Positions 53,186 through 61,264 of a stretch of 64,000 nt of DNA are shown here, piece after piece. The DNA is taken from assembly GCA_019459485.1 (NCBI GenBank), contig JAIBEZ010000028.1:186001-250000 (forward strand), given 5' to 3'. The notes below the pieces were generated by a model. The model had not been told where the DNA came from, made no database searches, and saw only the letters and a list, made by a program, of their open reading frames with translations. Every line of letters begins with the position of its first letter. Position 1 is the stretch's first letter. A program made the position numbers and the translations under genes. This DNA comes from Prolixibacteraceae bacterium (GTDB taxonomy: Bacteria > Bacteroidota > Bacteroidia > Bacteroidales > Prolixibacteraceae).

Positions 53186-54262
53186 TTATTTATAGTAATC
53201 AAGGTTTTCTTTTGTAATAATATCAATTGATGTATAGTTTTCATTGTTTACCTCTTTTTTAAGCACAAGGTTTTCAAAAAGTGTGATAATTGAACGATAT
53301 CCTTGTTCTTCAGGGCGTTGACAGATGAGAAAGTCAATAATCCCTTTTTTTAGGAAATGGATGTTTTCATTGATTAAGTCATGACCGATTACCCGTATTC
53401 CTGACAAATTGGCTTCCTCGATTAACCGGGCCAGTAAATAAACCTGCGAATTGGTTACAAAAATGCCCTTGATGCCGGCATTTGATTTTAACAGATCTGT
53501 TATTTTAGTCTGACAGGTTATATCGGTCGGGTCAGTAATTTCAAGCGTGATTAATTCCTTTTTTGCTGAAGATGAATTGAAATATTCGTAGAACCCTTTC
53601 TCTCTTTGCACCAGATGGTTCATGTTGTCTTTTTCTTTGGCAAATTGGAGAACAAGGATGGTCGCATTTTCAGGAATTGAATAATCAAGCAACTTTGCCG
53701 CAAGTGTTCCCGATTGAAATGAATCCTGTCCGATGTAACTTAATTTGTCGCTGTCTTTAATGTTTGAATCAATGAATACATAAGGAATGTCGCGTTTTTT
53801 CAGTTCCGCAATAAATTCCTTCGATTCTCTGGAAAAAAAAGGTGCAAGTACTACTCCCTCCGGATTGTTATTAAGGATTAGTTCAGCTTCTCTTTTAAAT
53901 GTTTTTGTGTCGGTTTGCTTGAAAAGATGAATGTTAATGTTGACCCCGTATTGCTGAATTTCCTGAAATGCTTTTCTAACGCCAATCATTGGCTTATTCC
54001 AGTATGATTCAGACGAAATCGGTTCAGGAAAAAGCAAAGCAAACGAAAAGGTTTTTTTCGACGCCAGCGTGCTTGCCAATATATTGGGCTGGTATTCCAT
54101 TTCATTAATAATTGCAAGGATTTTATCACGCGTGGCCTCGGAGACTTCTCCACGTTTGTGAATTACACGGTCAACTGTTCCGATTGAAACGTTTGCCTTC
54201 AGTGCAATATCCTTAATTCTGGTGCGGTTAATTGCTTTGATAAATCTCAATTTTAATGTCAA
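53186..54262 (-). CDS. LacI-family transcriptional regulator
   Basis: A regulator of about 354-358 residues. The N-terminal HTH is RTRIKDIALKANVSIGTVDR with the hinge helix in YQPNILASTLASKK, and a periplasmic-binding-protein-like effector domain follows (about 60-350; NIHLFKQTD, VVLAPFFSRES, YIGQDSFQSG, RVIGHDLINEN). No ATG precedes the HTH; TTG at 54260-54262 or 54248-54250 is likely. The divergent gap carries two palindromes, one over the -33 region of this gene, so autoregulation is expected. The ligand is probably a hexuronate intermediate, inferred from context. Confidence 0.88.
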   Translation of the reverse strand: MTLKLRFIKAINRTRIKDIALKANVSIGTVDRVIHKRGEVSEATRDKILAIINEMEYQPNILASTLASKKTFSFALLFPEPISSESYWNKPMIGVRKAFQEIQQYGVNINIHLFKQTDTKTFKREAELILNNNPEGVVLAPFFSRESKEFIAELKKRDIPYVFIDSNIKDSDKLSYIGQDSFQSGTLAAKLLDYSIPENATILVLQFAKEKDNMNHLVQREKGFYEYFNSSSAKKELITLEITDPTDITCQTKITDLLKSNAGIKGIFVTNSQVYLLARLIEEANLSGIRVIGHDLINENIHFLKKGIIDFLICQRPEEQGYRSIITLFENLVLKKEVNNENYTSIDIITKENLDYYK

Positions 54263-54278
54263 AAATATTTGGCAGCAA

Positions 54279-54286
54279 CAAAACTA
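54279..54286 (-). promoter_or_regulatory. Putative -7 box (TAGTTTTG) of the LacI-family gene
   Basis: Minus-strand TAGTTTTG matches TAnnTTTG. Nineteen bp upstream is operator-like site 1 (54306-54319), which would cover the -33 element. Confidence 0.45.
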
Positions 54287-54305
54287 AATAATTTTCTCTT
54301 AGTGT

Positions 54306-54319
54306 CGTGTACGAACACG
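54306..54319. promoter_or_regulatory. Operator-like palindrome 1 (CGTGTACGAACACG)
   Basis: Matches CGTGTnCGnACACG, an even-spaced palindrome with a central CG typical of LacI-family operators. It lies 44 bp before the regulator start, over its expected -33 region. Confidence 0.7.
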
Positions 54320-54394
54320 GAAAAAGTATTGTATAACATTTTTAGACGATTTTGGTTTTTTATGGTTGCAGGATTAATATTTAGTATCTATTTT

Positions 54395-54408
54395 CGTGTC
54401 CGTACACG
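54395..54408. promoter_or_regulatory. Operator-like palindrome 2 (CGTGTCCGTACACG)
   Basis: Second copy of CGTGTnCGnACACG, 89 bp from copy 1, 44 bp before the uxaE start. A weak -7 (TAGTTTTA, 54418-54425) places the uxaE -33 element within this site. Confidence 0.7.
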
Positions 54409-54451
54409 GAATGTTTTTAGTTTTATTTATGTATCAGTAAATTAATACAAT

Positions 54452-55699
54452 ATGCAATTAGGAAAATTTAGTTTGGGAATTGGTGACCGGTTTTCGCACC
54501 AGGGCGTTGCACAATTGCGGGCAATTGTAAAAGCCAATCAAACCGGATTGGACATTAGTCCTGTTTGGAACAAGTCGAACCGCGAACATATTTACGTTCA
54601 TTCGCATCCGGCTGATGTTCGTAAAGAGGCCGATGCTGCTGTTGCCGCACTGGGTTTCTCCGGAAAGTATTTTGTTGATGCCGACCATATTAATTTGGGA
54701 ACAGTAGCTCCGTTTGTTGAAACCGCTGATTTTTTCACTCTTGATGTTGCTTCGTTTATCGGAAAAGAAAGTCCGGAAGCGGAAGTGAAAGATTTTGTGG
54801 CTTCGTGCAGTAAATACATGGGGAAACTTTCTATCCCCGGAATTGATCATCCGATTGAAGTGACCGAAGAATTGCTGGTTGTAATTGCAGGTAAATTTCT
54901 GGCTGCAACCAAACAGGCTTCCGAAATTTATAGTTTCCTGAAAGAAAAAAAAGGCGAAGGCAATTTTATTACCGAAGTTTCAATGGACGAAGTCGAAACT
55001 CCTCAAACTCCTGTCGATCTGTTTTTTATACTGAAGATGTTGGCCGATAAAGGCGTTCCGGCGCAAACAATTGCTCCGAAATTTACCGGTCGCTTTAATA
55101 AAGGTGTCGATTACACCGGAAATGTTGATCAGTTTGCAAGAGAATTTGAAGAAGATGTTTTGGTGATCGACTATGCTATAAAGGAATTCGGACTCCCTGC
55201 TGAACTGAAATTGAGCGTTCACTCCGGAAGCGATAAATTCACGATTTATCCGATTATGGCCGGAATCATCAGGAAATACGACAAAGGTCTGCACGTAAAA
55301 ACCGCCGGAACAACCTGGCTCGAAGAAGTGATCGGACTGGCTTTGGCAGGCGGCGAAGCTTTGGAAATAGCAAAGTCGATTTATACCATTGCATTGGGTC
55401 GAAAAGACGAACTTTGCGCTCCGTACGCCGATGTAATTGACATTGACGATTCGAAACTTCCATCAGCAGAAGAAGTAGCCGGATGGAGCAGCGAAAAATT
55501 TGCCAATACGCTACGCCACATTCCCGGACATCCTGATTACAATCCAAATTTACGTCAGTTGATTCATGTGGGATACAAAGTTGCATCTGAAATGGGCACA
55601 GCTTATACCGACCTTCTGAAAAAACACGCCGATGTGATTGGTAGCTGTGTAGAAGAAAATATTTACGAACGCCACCTGAAACGGTTGTTTAACCTGTAG
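54452..55699 (+). CDS. uxaE: Tagaturonate epimerase
   Basis: A 415-residue member of the UxaE family, which interconverts tagaturonate and fructuronate so that galacturonate joins the glucuronate route. LGKFSLGIGDRFSHQGVAQL (about 3-22), HIYVHSHPADVR and KYFVDADHINLGTVAPF carry the conserved His and Asp residues likely to bind metal; LSVHSGSDKFTIYP and RHIPGHPDYN follow. First gene of the right arm, under the divergent operator region. Confidence 0.9.
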   Translation: MQLGKFSLGIGDRFSHQGVAQLRAIVKANQTGLDISPVWNKSNREHIYVHSHPADVRKEADAAVAALGFSGKYFVDADHINLGTVAPFVETADFFTLDVASFIGKESPEAEVKDFVASCSKYMGKLSIPGIDHPIEVTEELLVVIAGKFLAATKQASEIYSFLKEKKGEGNFITEVSMDEVETPQTPVDLFFILKMLADKGVPAQTIAPKFTGRFNKGVDYTGNVDQFAREFEEDVLVIDYAIKEFGLPAELKLSVHSGSDKFTIYPIMAGIIRKYDKGLHVKTAGTTWLEEVIGLALAGGEALEIAKSIYTIALGRKDELCAPYADVIDIDDSKLPSAEEVAGWSSEKFANTLRHIPGHPDYNPNLRQLIHVGYKVASEMGTAYTDLLKKHADVIGSCVEENIYERHLKRLFNL

Positions 55700-55780
55700 A
55701 AGTTCGGAGTGCCTAAAATTCGGAGTGCCTGGAGTTTTAAAACTTCGAACTTTAGGCACTCTAGTTCACTTTAGGCACTT
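55698..55780. repeat. Phrase-like inverted repeat after uxaE
   Basis: AGAAGTTCGGAGTGCCTAAA begins at the uxaE stop. AGTGCCTAAA (55708-55717) is inverted as TTTAGGCACT at 55751-55760 and 55770-55779, and GAAGTTCG pairs with CGAAC/ACTTCGAAC. It could act as a terminator-like hairpin or stall between uxaE and uxaC. Confidence 0.7.
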
Positions 55781-55812
55781 GTAAAAAAAAGTAAAATCTA
55801 AATCTAAACGAT

Positions 55813-57213
55813 ATGAAAAAATTTATGGACGAAAATTTTCTGCTACAAACCCAAACTGCGCAGAAATTGTATCACGAACATGCGGCCAAAATGCCGATTT
55901 TTGATTACCACTGTCACATCAATCCAAAAGATATTGCCGACGACCGGAAATTCAATACGATTACCGAAATCTGGCTGGCCGGCGATCATTACAAATGGCG
56001 CGGAATGCGTACCAACGGGGTAGCCGAAAAATATTGCACCGGCGATGCCAGCGATTGGGAAAAGTTCGAAAAGTGGGCTGAAACTGTTCCTCATACTTTG
56101 CGGAATCCGTTGTATCACTGGACTCACCTCGAACTGAAAAAGTTTTTCGGAATCAATGAAGTTTTAAGTCCGAAAAATGCACGTACAATTTACGATGCCT
56201 GCAATGCAAAACTGCAAACTCCGGAATATAGTTGCAGAAACATTATTCGTATGGCCAACGTGCATACCATTTGTACCACCGACGATCCGGTTGATTCGCT
56301 CGAATATCACCAGAAAATTAAAGCCGACGGATTTGAGGTATCTGTACTGCCTGCATGGCGTCCAGATAAAGCCATGATGGTTGAACACCCAATTTCATAC
56401 AACGAGTATATCAACCAACTGGCAAAAGTTTCAGGAATGGAAATTAAATCATTTCCTGAATTGATGGCCGCTTTGGACAAACGTCACCAGTATTTTCACG
56501 ATAATGGTTGCCGTTTATCCGATCATGGATTGGATACCGCTTTTGCCGACGATTATACTACCGATGAAATTGATGCTCTTTTTATTAAGGTAAGGATTGG
56601 CTACCGGCTTACTTCAAGAGAAATAATGAAGTTTAAATCGTGCATGCTGTATGAATTTGGAAAGATGGATCACTCCCGCGGATGGATCCAGCAATTTCAT
56701 ATCGGTGCATTAAGAAATAACAATACCCGCTTGTTCAATCAGTTAGGACCTGATGTCGGATTCGATTCTATTGGCGACAAACCGATTGCAGAACCATTGT
56801 CGAAATTGCTGAACCGTTTGGACATGGAAGATAGACTGTGCAAAACGGTTTTGTACAACCTGAATCCGAGAGACAATGAATTGTATGCCACCATGATCGG
56901 CAATTTTCAGGATGGAAGTGTCGCCGGTAAAATGCAATGGGGCTCCGGATGGTGGTTTCTGGATCAGAAAGACGGCATGGAAAAACAGATTAATGCCTTA
57001 TCGAACCTAGGTTTACTAAGCCGGTTCGTAGGAATGTTAACCGATTCAAGAAGTTTTCTTTCATACACACGTCACGAATATTTCCGTCGTACACTATGTA
57101 ATATTTTAGGAAACGATGTCGAAAACGGCGAAATCCCGAACGACATGGAATTGCTGGGTCAAATGGTTGAGAACATCAGCTTTAACAACGCAAAAAACTA
57201 TTTTAATTTTTAA
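55813..57213 (+). CDS. uxaC: Glucuronate isomerase
   Basis: A 466-residue amidohydrolase-fold uronate isomerase turning D-glucuronate into fructuronate and D-galacturonate into tagaturonate. Metal-binding His pair in FDYHCHINPKD (about 30-40), ICTTDDPVDS (about 153-162), and C-terminal LTDSRSFLSYTRHEYFRR. Length matches the family. Second gene of the right arm, 113 bp after uxaE across a repeat. Confidence 0.96.
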   Translation: MKKFMDENFLLQTQTAQKLYHEHAAKMPIFDYHCHINPKDIADDRKFNTITEIWLAGDHYKWRGMRTNGVAEKYCTGDASDWEKFEKWAETVPHTLRNPLYHWTHLELKKFFGINEVLSPKNARTIYDACNAKLQTPEYSCRNIIRMANVHTICTTDDPVDSLEYHQKIKADGFEVSVLPAWRPDKAMMVEHPISYNEYINQLAKVSGMEIKSFPELMAALDKRHQYFHDNGCRLSDHGLDTAFADDYTTDEIDALFIKVRIGYRLTSREIMKFKSCMLYEFGKMDHSRGWIQQFHIGALRNNNTRLFNQLGPDVGFDSIGDKPIAEPLSKLLNRLDMEDRLCKTVLYNLNPRDNELYATMIGNFQDGSVAGKMQWGSGWWFLDQKDGMEKQINALSNLGLLSRFVGMLTDSRSFLSYTRHEYFRRTLCNILGNDVENGEIPNDMELLGQMVENISFNNAKNYFNF

Positions 57214-57253
57214 GAAAAAAGTTACTTTTCCCGCCTTTTTGGTACGTACAGAA

Positions 57254-57284
57254 TTTGTTGAATTTGATAAAAATAGTAGATTTG
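57254..57284 (+). promoter_or_regulatory. Promoter before kdgK (TTTG-N19-TAGATTTG)
   Basis: A -33 TTTG (57254-57257), an exact 19-bp spacer and a -7 TAGATTTG (57277-57284) make the best Bacteroidota promoter in the window. It would drive kdgK, eda and the transporter separately from uxaE-uxaC. Confidence 0.7.
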
Positions 57285-57296
57285 CAATCGATTGCA
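57283..57296. promoter_or_regulatory. Operator-like palindrome (TGCAATCGATTGCA)
   Basis: A perfect 14-bp palindrome with a central CG starts on the last bases of the -7 box and covers the expected transcription start. It has LacI-type operator form but differs from CGTGTnCGnACACG, so a different regulator is likely. Confidence 0.65.
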
Positions 57297-57384
57297 TAAA
57301 TTAATGGAATCGGGAGAAAGGAGACCGGAAACCGGAAAACTTCAAGTAGTAAATTGTAAATCATTAAATAGTAAATGTTAAGAG

Positions 57385-58416
57385 ATGAAAGTAGTTACAT
57401 TCGGAGAAATCATGTTGCGTCTGGCAACTCCTGGTTATTTGCGTTTCAGCCAAAGTAATAATTTAACAGCCACATTTGGCGGTGGCGAGGCCAATGTGGC
57501 CGTTTCGCTAGCCAACTTTGGTATTCCCGTAGATTTTGTTACCCGCCTGCCCAAAAATGACATTGCACAATCATGTGTGATGGATTTGCGTAAATATGGG
57601 GTAGGAGTGGATCAGATTGTTTATGGTGGCGAACGTCTTGGAATTTATTTTCTTGAAACCGGCGCTGTAAGCCGCGGTAGCAAGGTGGTTTACGACCGTG
57701 CACATTCAGCTATTTCTGAAATTAAATCAGGAATGATCGATTGGGACAAGGTTTTTGAAGGTGTTAACTGGTTTCACTGGACCGGAATTACTCCGGCTAT
57801 TTCGCAGGGAGCTGCCGATGTTTGTCTGGAAGCCATTCTGAAAGCAAACGAAAAAGGAATCACCGTTTCATGCGATTTGAACTACCGTAAAAATCTATGG
57901 AACTACGGCAAAAAAGCTGGCGAAGTGATGCCTGAACTGGTTGCCGGAACCGATGTGATTTTGGGTAATGAGGAAGATGCCGAAAAAGTACTCGGAATTA
58001 AACCCGAAGGTGTTGATGTTACCGGCGGTCATGTGGAGGCAGCAGCTTACGAATCTGTTTCAAAACAGATTATGGTAAAATATCCACGGTGTAAAAAAGT
58101 AATTACTACTTTGCGCGGGTCGATCAATGCCAACCACAACAGCTGGTCGGGCGTACTTTGGGATGGTAAAACTTTGTTTGAAGCGCCAACTTACCAGATT
58201 ACTGATATTGTTGACCGTGTTGGTGGCGGTGATTCGTTCATGGGCGGACTTGTTTATGGATTGCTTACTTATACCGAAGATGACCAGAAAGCACTGAACT
58301 TTGCTGTTGCTGCATCTTGCCTGAAACATACCATTTACGGCGATTACAATCAGGTAACCGTTGATGAAGTTGAAAAACTGATGGGTGGCGATGCTTCCGG
58401 CAGAGTTGCAAGGTAG
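57385..58416 (+). CDS. kdgK: 2-dehydro-3-deoxygluconate kinase
   Basis: A 343-residue PfkB-family kinase. MKVVTFGEIMLRLATPGYLRF opens it as in KdgK; FGGGEANVAVSLANFG (about 31-46) binds sugar; CDLNYRKNLW, NEEDAEKVLGI and the catalytic VDRVGGGDSFMGGLVYG (about 274-290) follow. It makes KDPG for the aldolase encoded next. It has its own promoter and operator. Confidence 0.94.
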   Translation: MKVVTFGEIMLRLATPGYLRFSQSNNLTATFGGGEANVAVSLANFGIPVDFVTRLPKNDIAQSCVMDLRKYGVGVDQIVYGGERLGIYFLETGAVSRGSKVVYDRAHSAISEIKSGMIDWDKVFEGVNWFHWTGITPAISQGAADVCLEAILKANEKGITVSCDLNYRKNLWNYGKKAGEVMPELVAGTDVILGNEEDAEKVLGIKPEGVDVTGGHVEAAAYESVSKQIMVKYPRCKKVITTLRGSINANHNSWSGVLWDGKTLFEAPTYQITDIVDRVGGGDSFMGGLVYGLLTYTEDDQKALNFAVAASCLKHTIYGDYNQVTVDEVEKLMGGDASGRVAR

Positions 58417-58429
58417 TTTTCAACTTTAA

Positions 58430-58557
58430 TATTGGTTATTGAGAGTTGGTTATTGGGACTTGAAATTCAAAATATCAAATATCCAATAACGAATATTCAA
58501 TATCCAATTTCCATGACTGAGGCAAAACTTGAAACCTGGAACTTGAAACTTTAAACT
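58430..58557. repeat. Phrase-like repeats between kdgK and eda
   Basis: AATATTGGTTATTGAGAGTT and GGTTATTGGG (58430-58458) are inverted as ATATCCAATAACGAATATTC and AATATCCAATTT (58480-58511). AACTTGAAACCTGGAACTTG with AAACTTTAAACTG (58527-58557) belongs to the 52285 family. No gene is seen in the gap. Confidence 0.6.
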
Positions 58558-58563
58558 GATTTT

Positions 58564-59235
58564 ATGGCACGTTTTACAAGAATAGAAGTAGCATTAAAAA
58601 TGAAAGAAACCGGCATGGTTCCGGTTTTTTATAACAAGGACGCTGAAGTTTGCAAGCAGGTTGTAAAAGCCTGCTACGACGGCGGTGTGCGGGTTTTTGA
58701 ATTCACGAACAGGGGCGATTTTGCCCACGAAGTATTTGCTGAAATCTCGAAATGGGCGGCCAAAGAAGCTCCGGAAATGATTTTGGGAGTAGGTTCGGTA
58801 ATCGACAGTGCAACGGCTGCACTTTACATTCAGCTTGGTTCCAATTTTATCGTTTCGCCTTTGATTGATGAAGACACAGCCCGCTTCTGCAACCGTCGAA
58901 AAATTGCCTGGAGTCCGGGTTGCGGTTCTGTTACTGAAATCAACCGTGCTCACGAATTAGGTGCCGAAGTGGTAAAAGTTTTTCCCGGATCATCGGTGGG
59001 CGGCCCTGATTTTATTTCAGGAGTAAAAGGCCCGATGCCTTGGGCCAGCATTATGCCAACAGGAGGCGTTTCACCTGATGAAGCCAATCTGAAAGGCTGG
59101 TTTAAGGCAGGTGTACATTGCGTGGGTATGGGGTCGCAATTGTTCCCGAAAGAGGTAATTGAATCAGGAAATTACCAGGCTATCACAGAAAAATGCAAAG
59201 AAGCTTTGGCAATCATCAAAAAGCTTAAAATATAA
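58564..59235 (+). CDS. eda: KDPG/4-hydroxy-2-oxoglutarate aldolase
   Basis: A 223-residue class I aldolase splitting KDPG into pyruvate and glyceraldehyde-3-phosphate. The Schiff-base Lys is in EVVKVFPGSSVGG (about 138-150), with VFEFTNRGDFA (about 45-55), ILGVGSVIDSATA (about 75-87) and MPTGGVSPDEANLKGW as further signatures. Last enzymatic step of the uronate route encoded here; the transporter gene follows 31 bp later. Confidence 0.95.
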   Translation: MARFTRIEVALKMKETGMVPVFYNKDAEVCKQVVKACYDGGVRVFEFTNRGDFAHEVFAEISKWAAKEAPEMILGVGSVIDSATAALYIQLGSNFIVSPLIDEDTARFCNRRKIAWSPGCGSVTEINRAHELGAEVVKVFPGSSVGGPDFISGVKGPMPWASIMPTGGVSPDEANLKGWFKAGVHCVGMGSQLFPKEVIESGNYQAITEKCKEALAIIKKLKI

Positions 59236-59266
59236 TCTAACAAGTATAAACCTAAAAAAGCAGCGG

Positions 59267-60601
59267 ATGAAACAACTCGAAAAAATCGGAAATTACCGGT
59301 GGACAATCTGTGCACTTGTATTCTTCGCAACAACAATCAACTATTTAGATCGACAGGTTATCAGTTTATTAAAGCCTTATCTGGAAGCAGATGGCGTATT
59401 TGGAACTGATCCAGCTCATTATGAATCAATTTATGCAAATCTCGTAATTGCTTTCCAGGTGGCGTATGCCGCAGGTATGCTTTTGATGGGCGGAATTATT
59501 GATCGCTTCGGCACAAAAATAGGCTATGCATTGTCCTTATTTGGCTGGAGTTTAGCCGCTATTGGCCATGCGTTTGCAAAAACCCCGTTTGGATTTGGTG
59601 TTGCCCGTGCTGCATTAGGTGTTCCTGAAGCAGGTAACTTTCCGGCGGCAATTAAGACCACAGCCGAATGGTTTCCGAAGAAGGAGAGAGCCCTTGCAAC
59701 AGGTATTTTTAATTCAGGAACAAATGTCGGAGCCATTATTGCACCAATGGTTGTTCCGTTAATTGCCATAACCCTTGGCTGGCAAATGGCTTTTATTATT
59801 ACAGGTGCGATTGGGTTGATATGGTTGTTTTTCTGGCAGATCATGTATGATACTCCTGAAAAAAAGTTGGCAAAAGGTCAGCTTAAACAGAGCGAATACG
59901 ATCATATTATGAGTGATAAAGAAGAAACCGTTGCTGCTGATGGTTCCGAATTTAAAAAGGTTAGTTGGTTGAAATTACTGAAATACAAACAAACATGGGC
60001 GTTCTTCCTCGGTAAATTACTTACCGATCCGGTTTGGTGGTTCTTCCTTTTCTGGTTGCCAGCCTTCCTGAAAGAACAATATGGCCTGACTGGTACGCAA
60101 GTTAGTTTTCCTATCGCACTTGTTTATACGATGACGACTTTCGGCAGTATTCTTGGCGGATGGTTGCCAAAATATTTCATCGAACACGGAATGGATGCCA
60201 ACAGGGCCCGGAAAAAATCGATGTTTATTTATGCATTATTCCCATTGTTGGTGCTTTCTGCCCAATATCTCGGAAGTTTCAATATGTGGTATGCAGTGAT
60301 CATTATTGGTATTGCAGCTTCAGCTCATCAGGCATGGTCAGCAAATATTTTCACTACCGTTTCTGATATGTTTCCAAAACGTGCCATTGCTTCGGTAACT
60401 GGTATTGGCGGTATGGCTGGCGCAGTTGGTGGTATCATGATTGCAAAAGCTGCCGGTATGTTATTCGACCATTACAAAGCAATGGGCGATATCAGAATTG
60501 GTTACGGAATCATGTTTATGATTTGCGCCACGGCTTATATTATTGCTTGGGTGGTAATGCACTTACTGGTTCCTAAATTCAAAAAAATTGAATTGGATTA
60601 A
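59267..60601 (+). CDS. MFS hexuronate transporter (ExuT-like)
   Basis: A 444-residue major facilitator of the anion:cation symporter family. Twelve helices can be placed. TTINYLDRQVISLLKPYL (about 18-35) is the family N-terminal signature with conserved Asp-Arg, and GVPEAGNFPAAIKTTAEWFPK (in two pieces, about 114-134) is the ExuT/GudP-like motif. It should import glucuronate or galacturonate. The start is the Met of MKQLEKIGNYRW, 31 bp after eda; an in-frame start inside eda does not fit. Confidence 0.92.
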   Translation: MKQLEKIGNYRWTICALVFFATTINYLDRQVISLLKPYLEADGVFGTDPAHYESIYANLVIAFQVAYAAGMLLMGGIIDRFGTKIGYALSLFGWSLAAIGHAFAKTPFGFGVARAALGVPEAGNFPAAIKTTAEWFPKKERALATGIFNSGTNVGAIIAPMVVPLIAITLGWQMAFIITGAIGLIWLFFWQIMYDTPEKKLAKGQLKQSEYDHIMSDKEETVAADGSEFKKVSWLKLLKYKQTWAFFLGKLLTDPVWWFFLFWLPAFLKEQYGLTGTQVSFPIALVYTMTTFGSILGGWLPKYFIEHGMDANRARKKSMFIYALFPLLVLSAQYLGSFNMWYAVIIIGIAASAHQAWSANIFTTVSDMFPKRAIASVTGIGGMAGAVGGIMIAKAAGMLFDHYKAMGDIRIGYGIMFMICATAYIIAWVVMHLLVPKFKKIELD

Positions 60602-60628
60602 TTCGGTTTATTGAATCAAATATTTTAA

Positions 60629-60662
60629 AGAAAAGCAGGTCGTTTGGCCTGCTTTTTCTTTT
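60629..60662 (+). terminator. Intrinsic terminator of the uronate operon
   Basis: AGAAAAGCAGG (60629-60639) pairs with CCTGCTTTTTCT (60648-60659), 8-base loop, followed by a T run, 27 bp after the transporter stop. Confidence 0.85.
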
Positions 60663-60760
60663 TTACAGATGATCGCAATAAAAACTTTTCTGTAGAATAG
60701 TTGTTATTGCTCAATCGAAACATGATGATGTTCTCGATTTTTAATTACTATTGCAGTTGT

Positions 60761-61057
60761 ATGGAATTATTAAAAAAGATAGTTTTTTTTATTGTTTTCT
60801 TTTTCACACTTGCACAGGCAATGGGGAATTCAAATTTCCGTTACGAGCAAAAATTGTTTGTGATTGAAAATCATGAAAATGAACAGACTCCAGCGGGTGA
60901 AATATTTTCCTTCGAATTTGACGAACCTGAAGATCAGAGTTCTATCATTACATATATACCATGCAGTTGTTTTTTAATTATAGAACAAAAAATTGTCGAA
61001 AAGAAATGTCATTTTCACAATTCATTTCACCACGCTTTCTGGCAGCCGCCTAAATAA
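60761..61057 (+). CDS. Small secreted protein of unknown function
   Basis: A 98-residue protein from the Met of MELLKKIVFFIVFFFTLAQA, a signal peptide of about 20 residues. The mature part is polar, with YIPCSCFLI and a His-rich C-terminus (CHFHNSFHHAFWQPPK) carrying Cys and His that might bind metal. I do not recognise the family. Frames reaching to 60701 add residues unlike a secreted protein. Confidence 0.5.
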   Translation: MELLKKIVFFIVFFFTLAQAMGNSNFRYEQKLFVIENHENEQTPAGEIFSFEFDEPEDQSSIITYIPCSCFLIIEQKIVEKKCHFHNSFHHAFWQPPK

Positions 61058-61099
61058 TCCTGACTAATTATTCACCTTAACTAAATTACCCGGATATTA

Positions 61100-61131
61100 C
61101 TTCGATACCAGCCACTGTTGTGGTATCGAGG
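61100..61131. repeat. Hairpin between the small secreted protein and the DedA-like gene
   Basis: CTTCGATACCA (61100-61110) pairs with TGGTATCGAGG (61121-61131) with one wobble and a 10-base loop. No T run follows, so it is not a standard terminator. Confidence 0.45.
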
Positions 61132-61264
61132 TTGGAGTTTACAGAGCAGGGAGTTCCTGTTCTTTTAACACTGTTGATTAACAGAATGAAAATAGCGAAG
61201 ATGAAGACGATCTTTTCTATTTGTATGAATAATGAAGAATAGATAGATATTAAGAGTAAGGATT

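Noticed and set aside
59159-59266. N-terminal extension of the hexuronate transporter
   Set aside because: It lies inside eda, and the family N-terminus begins at 59267.
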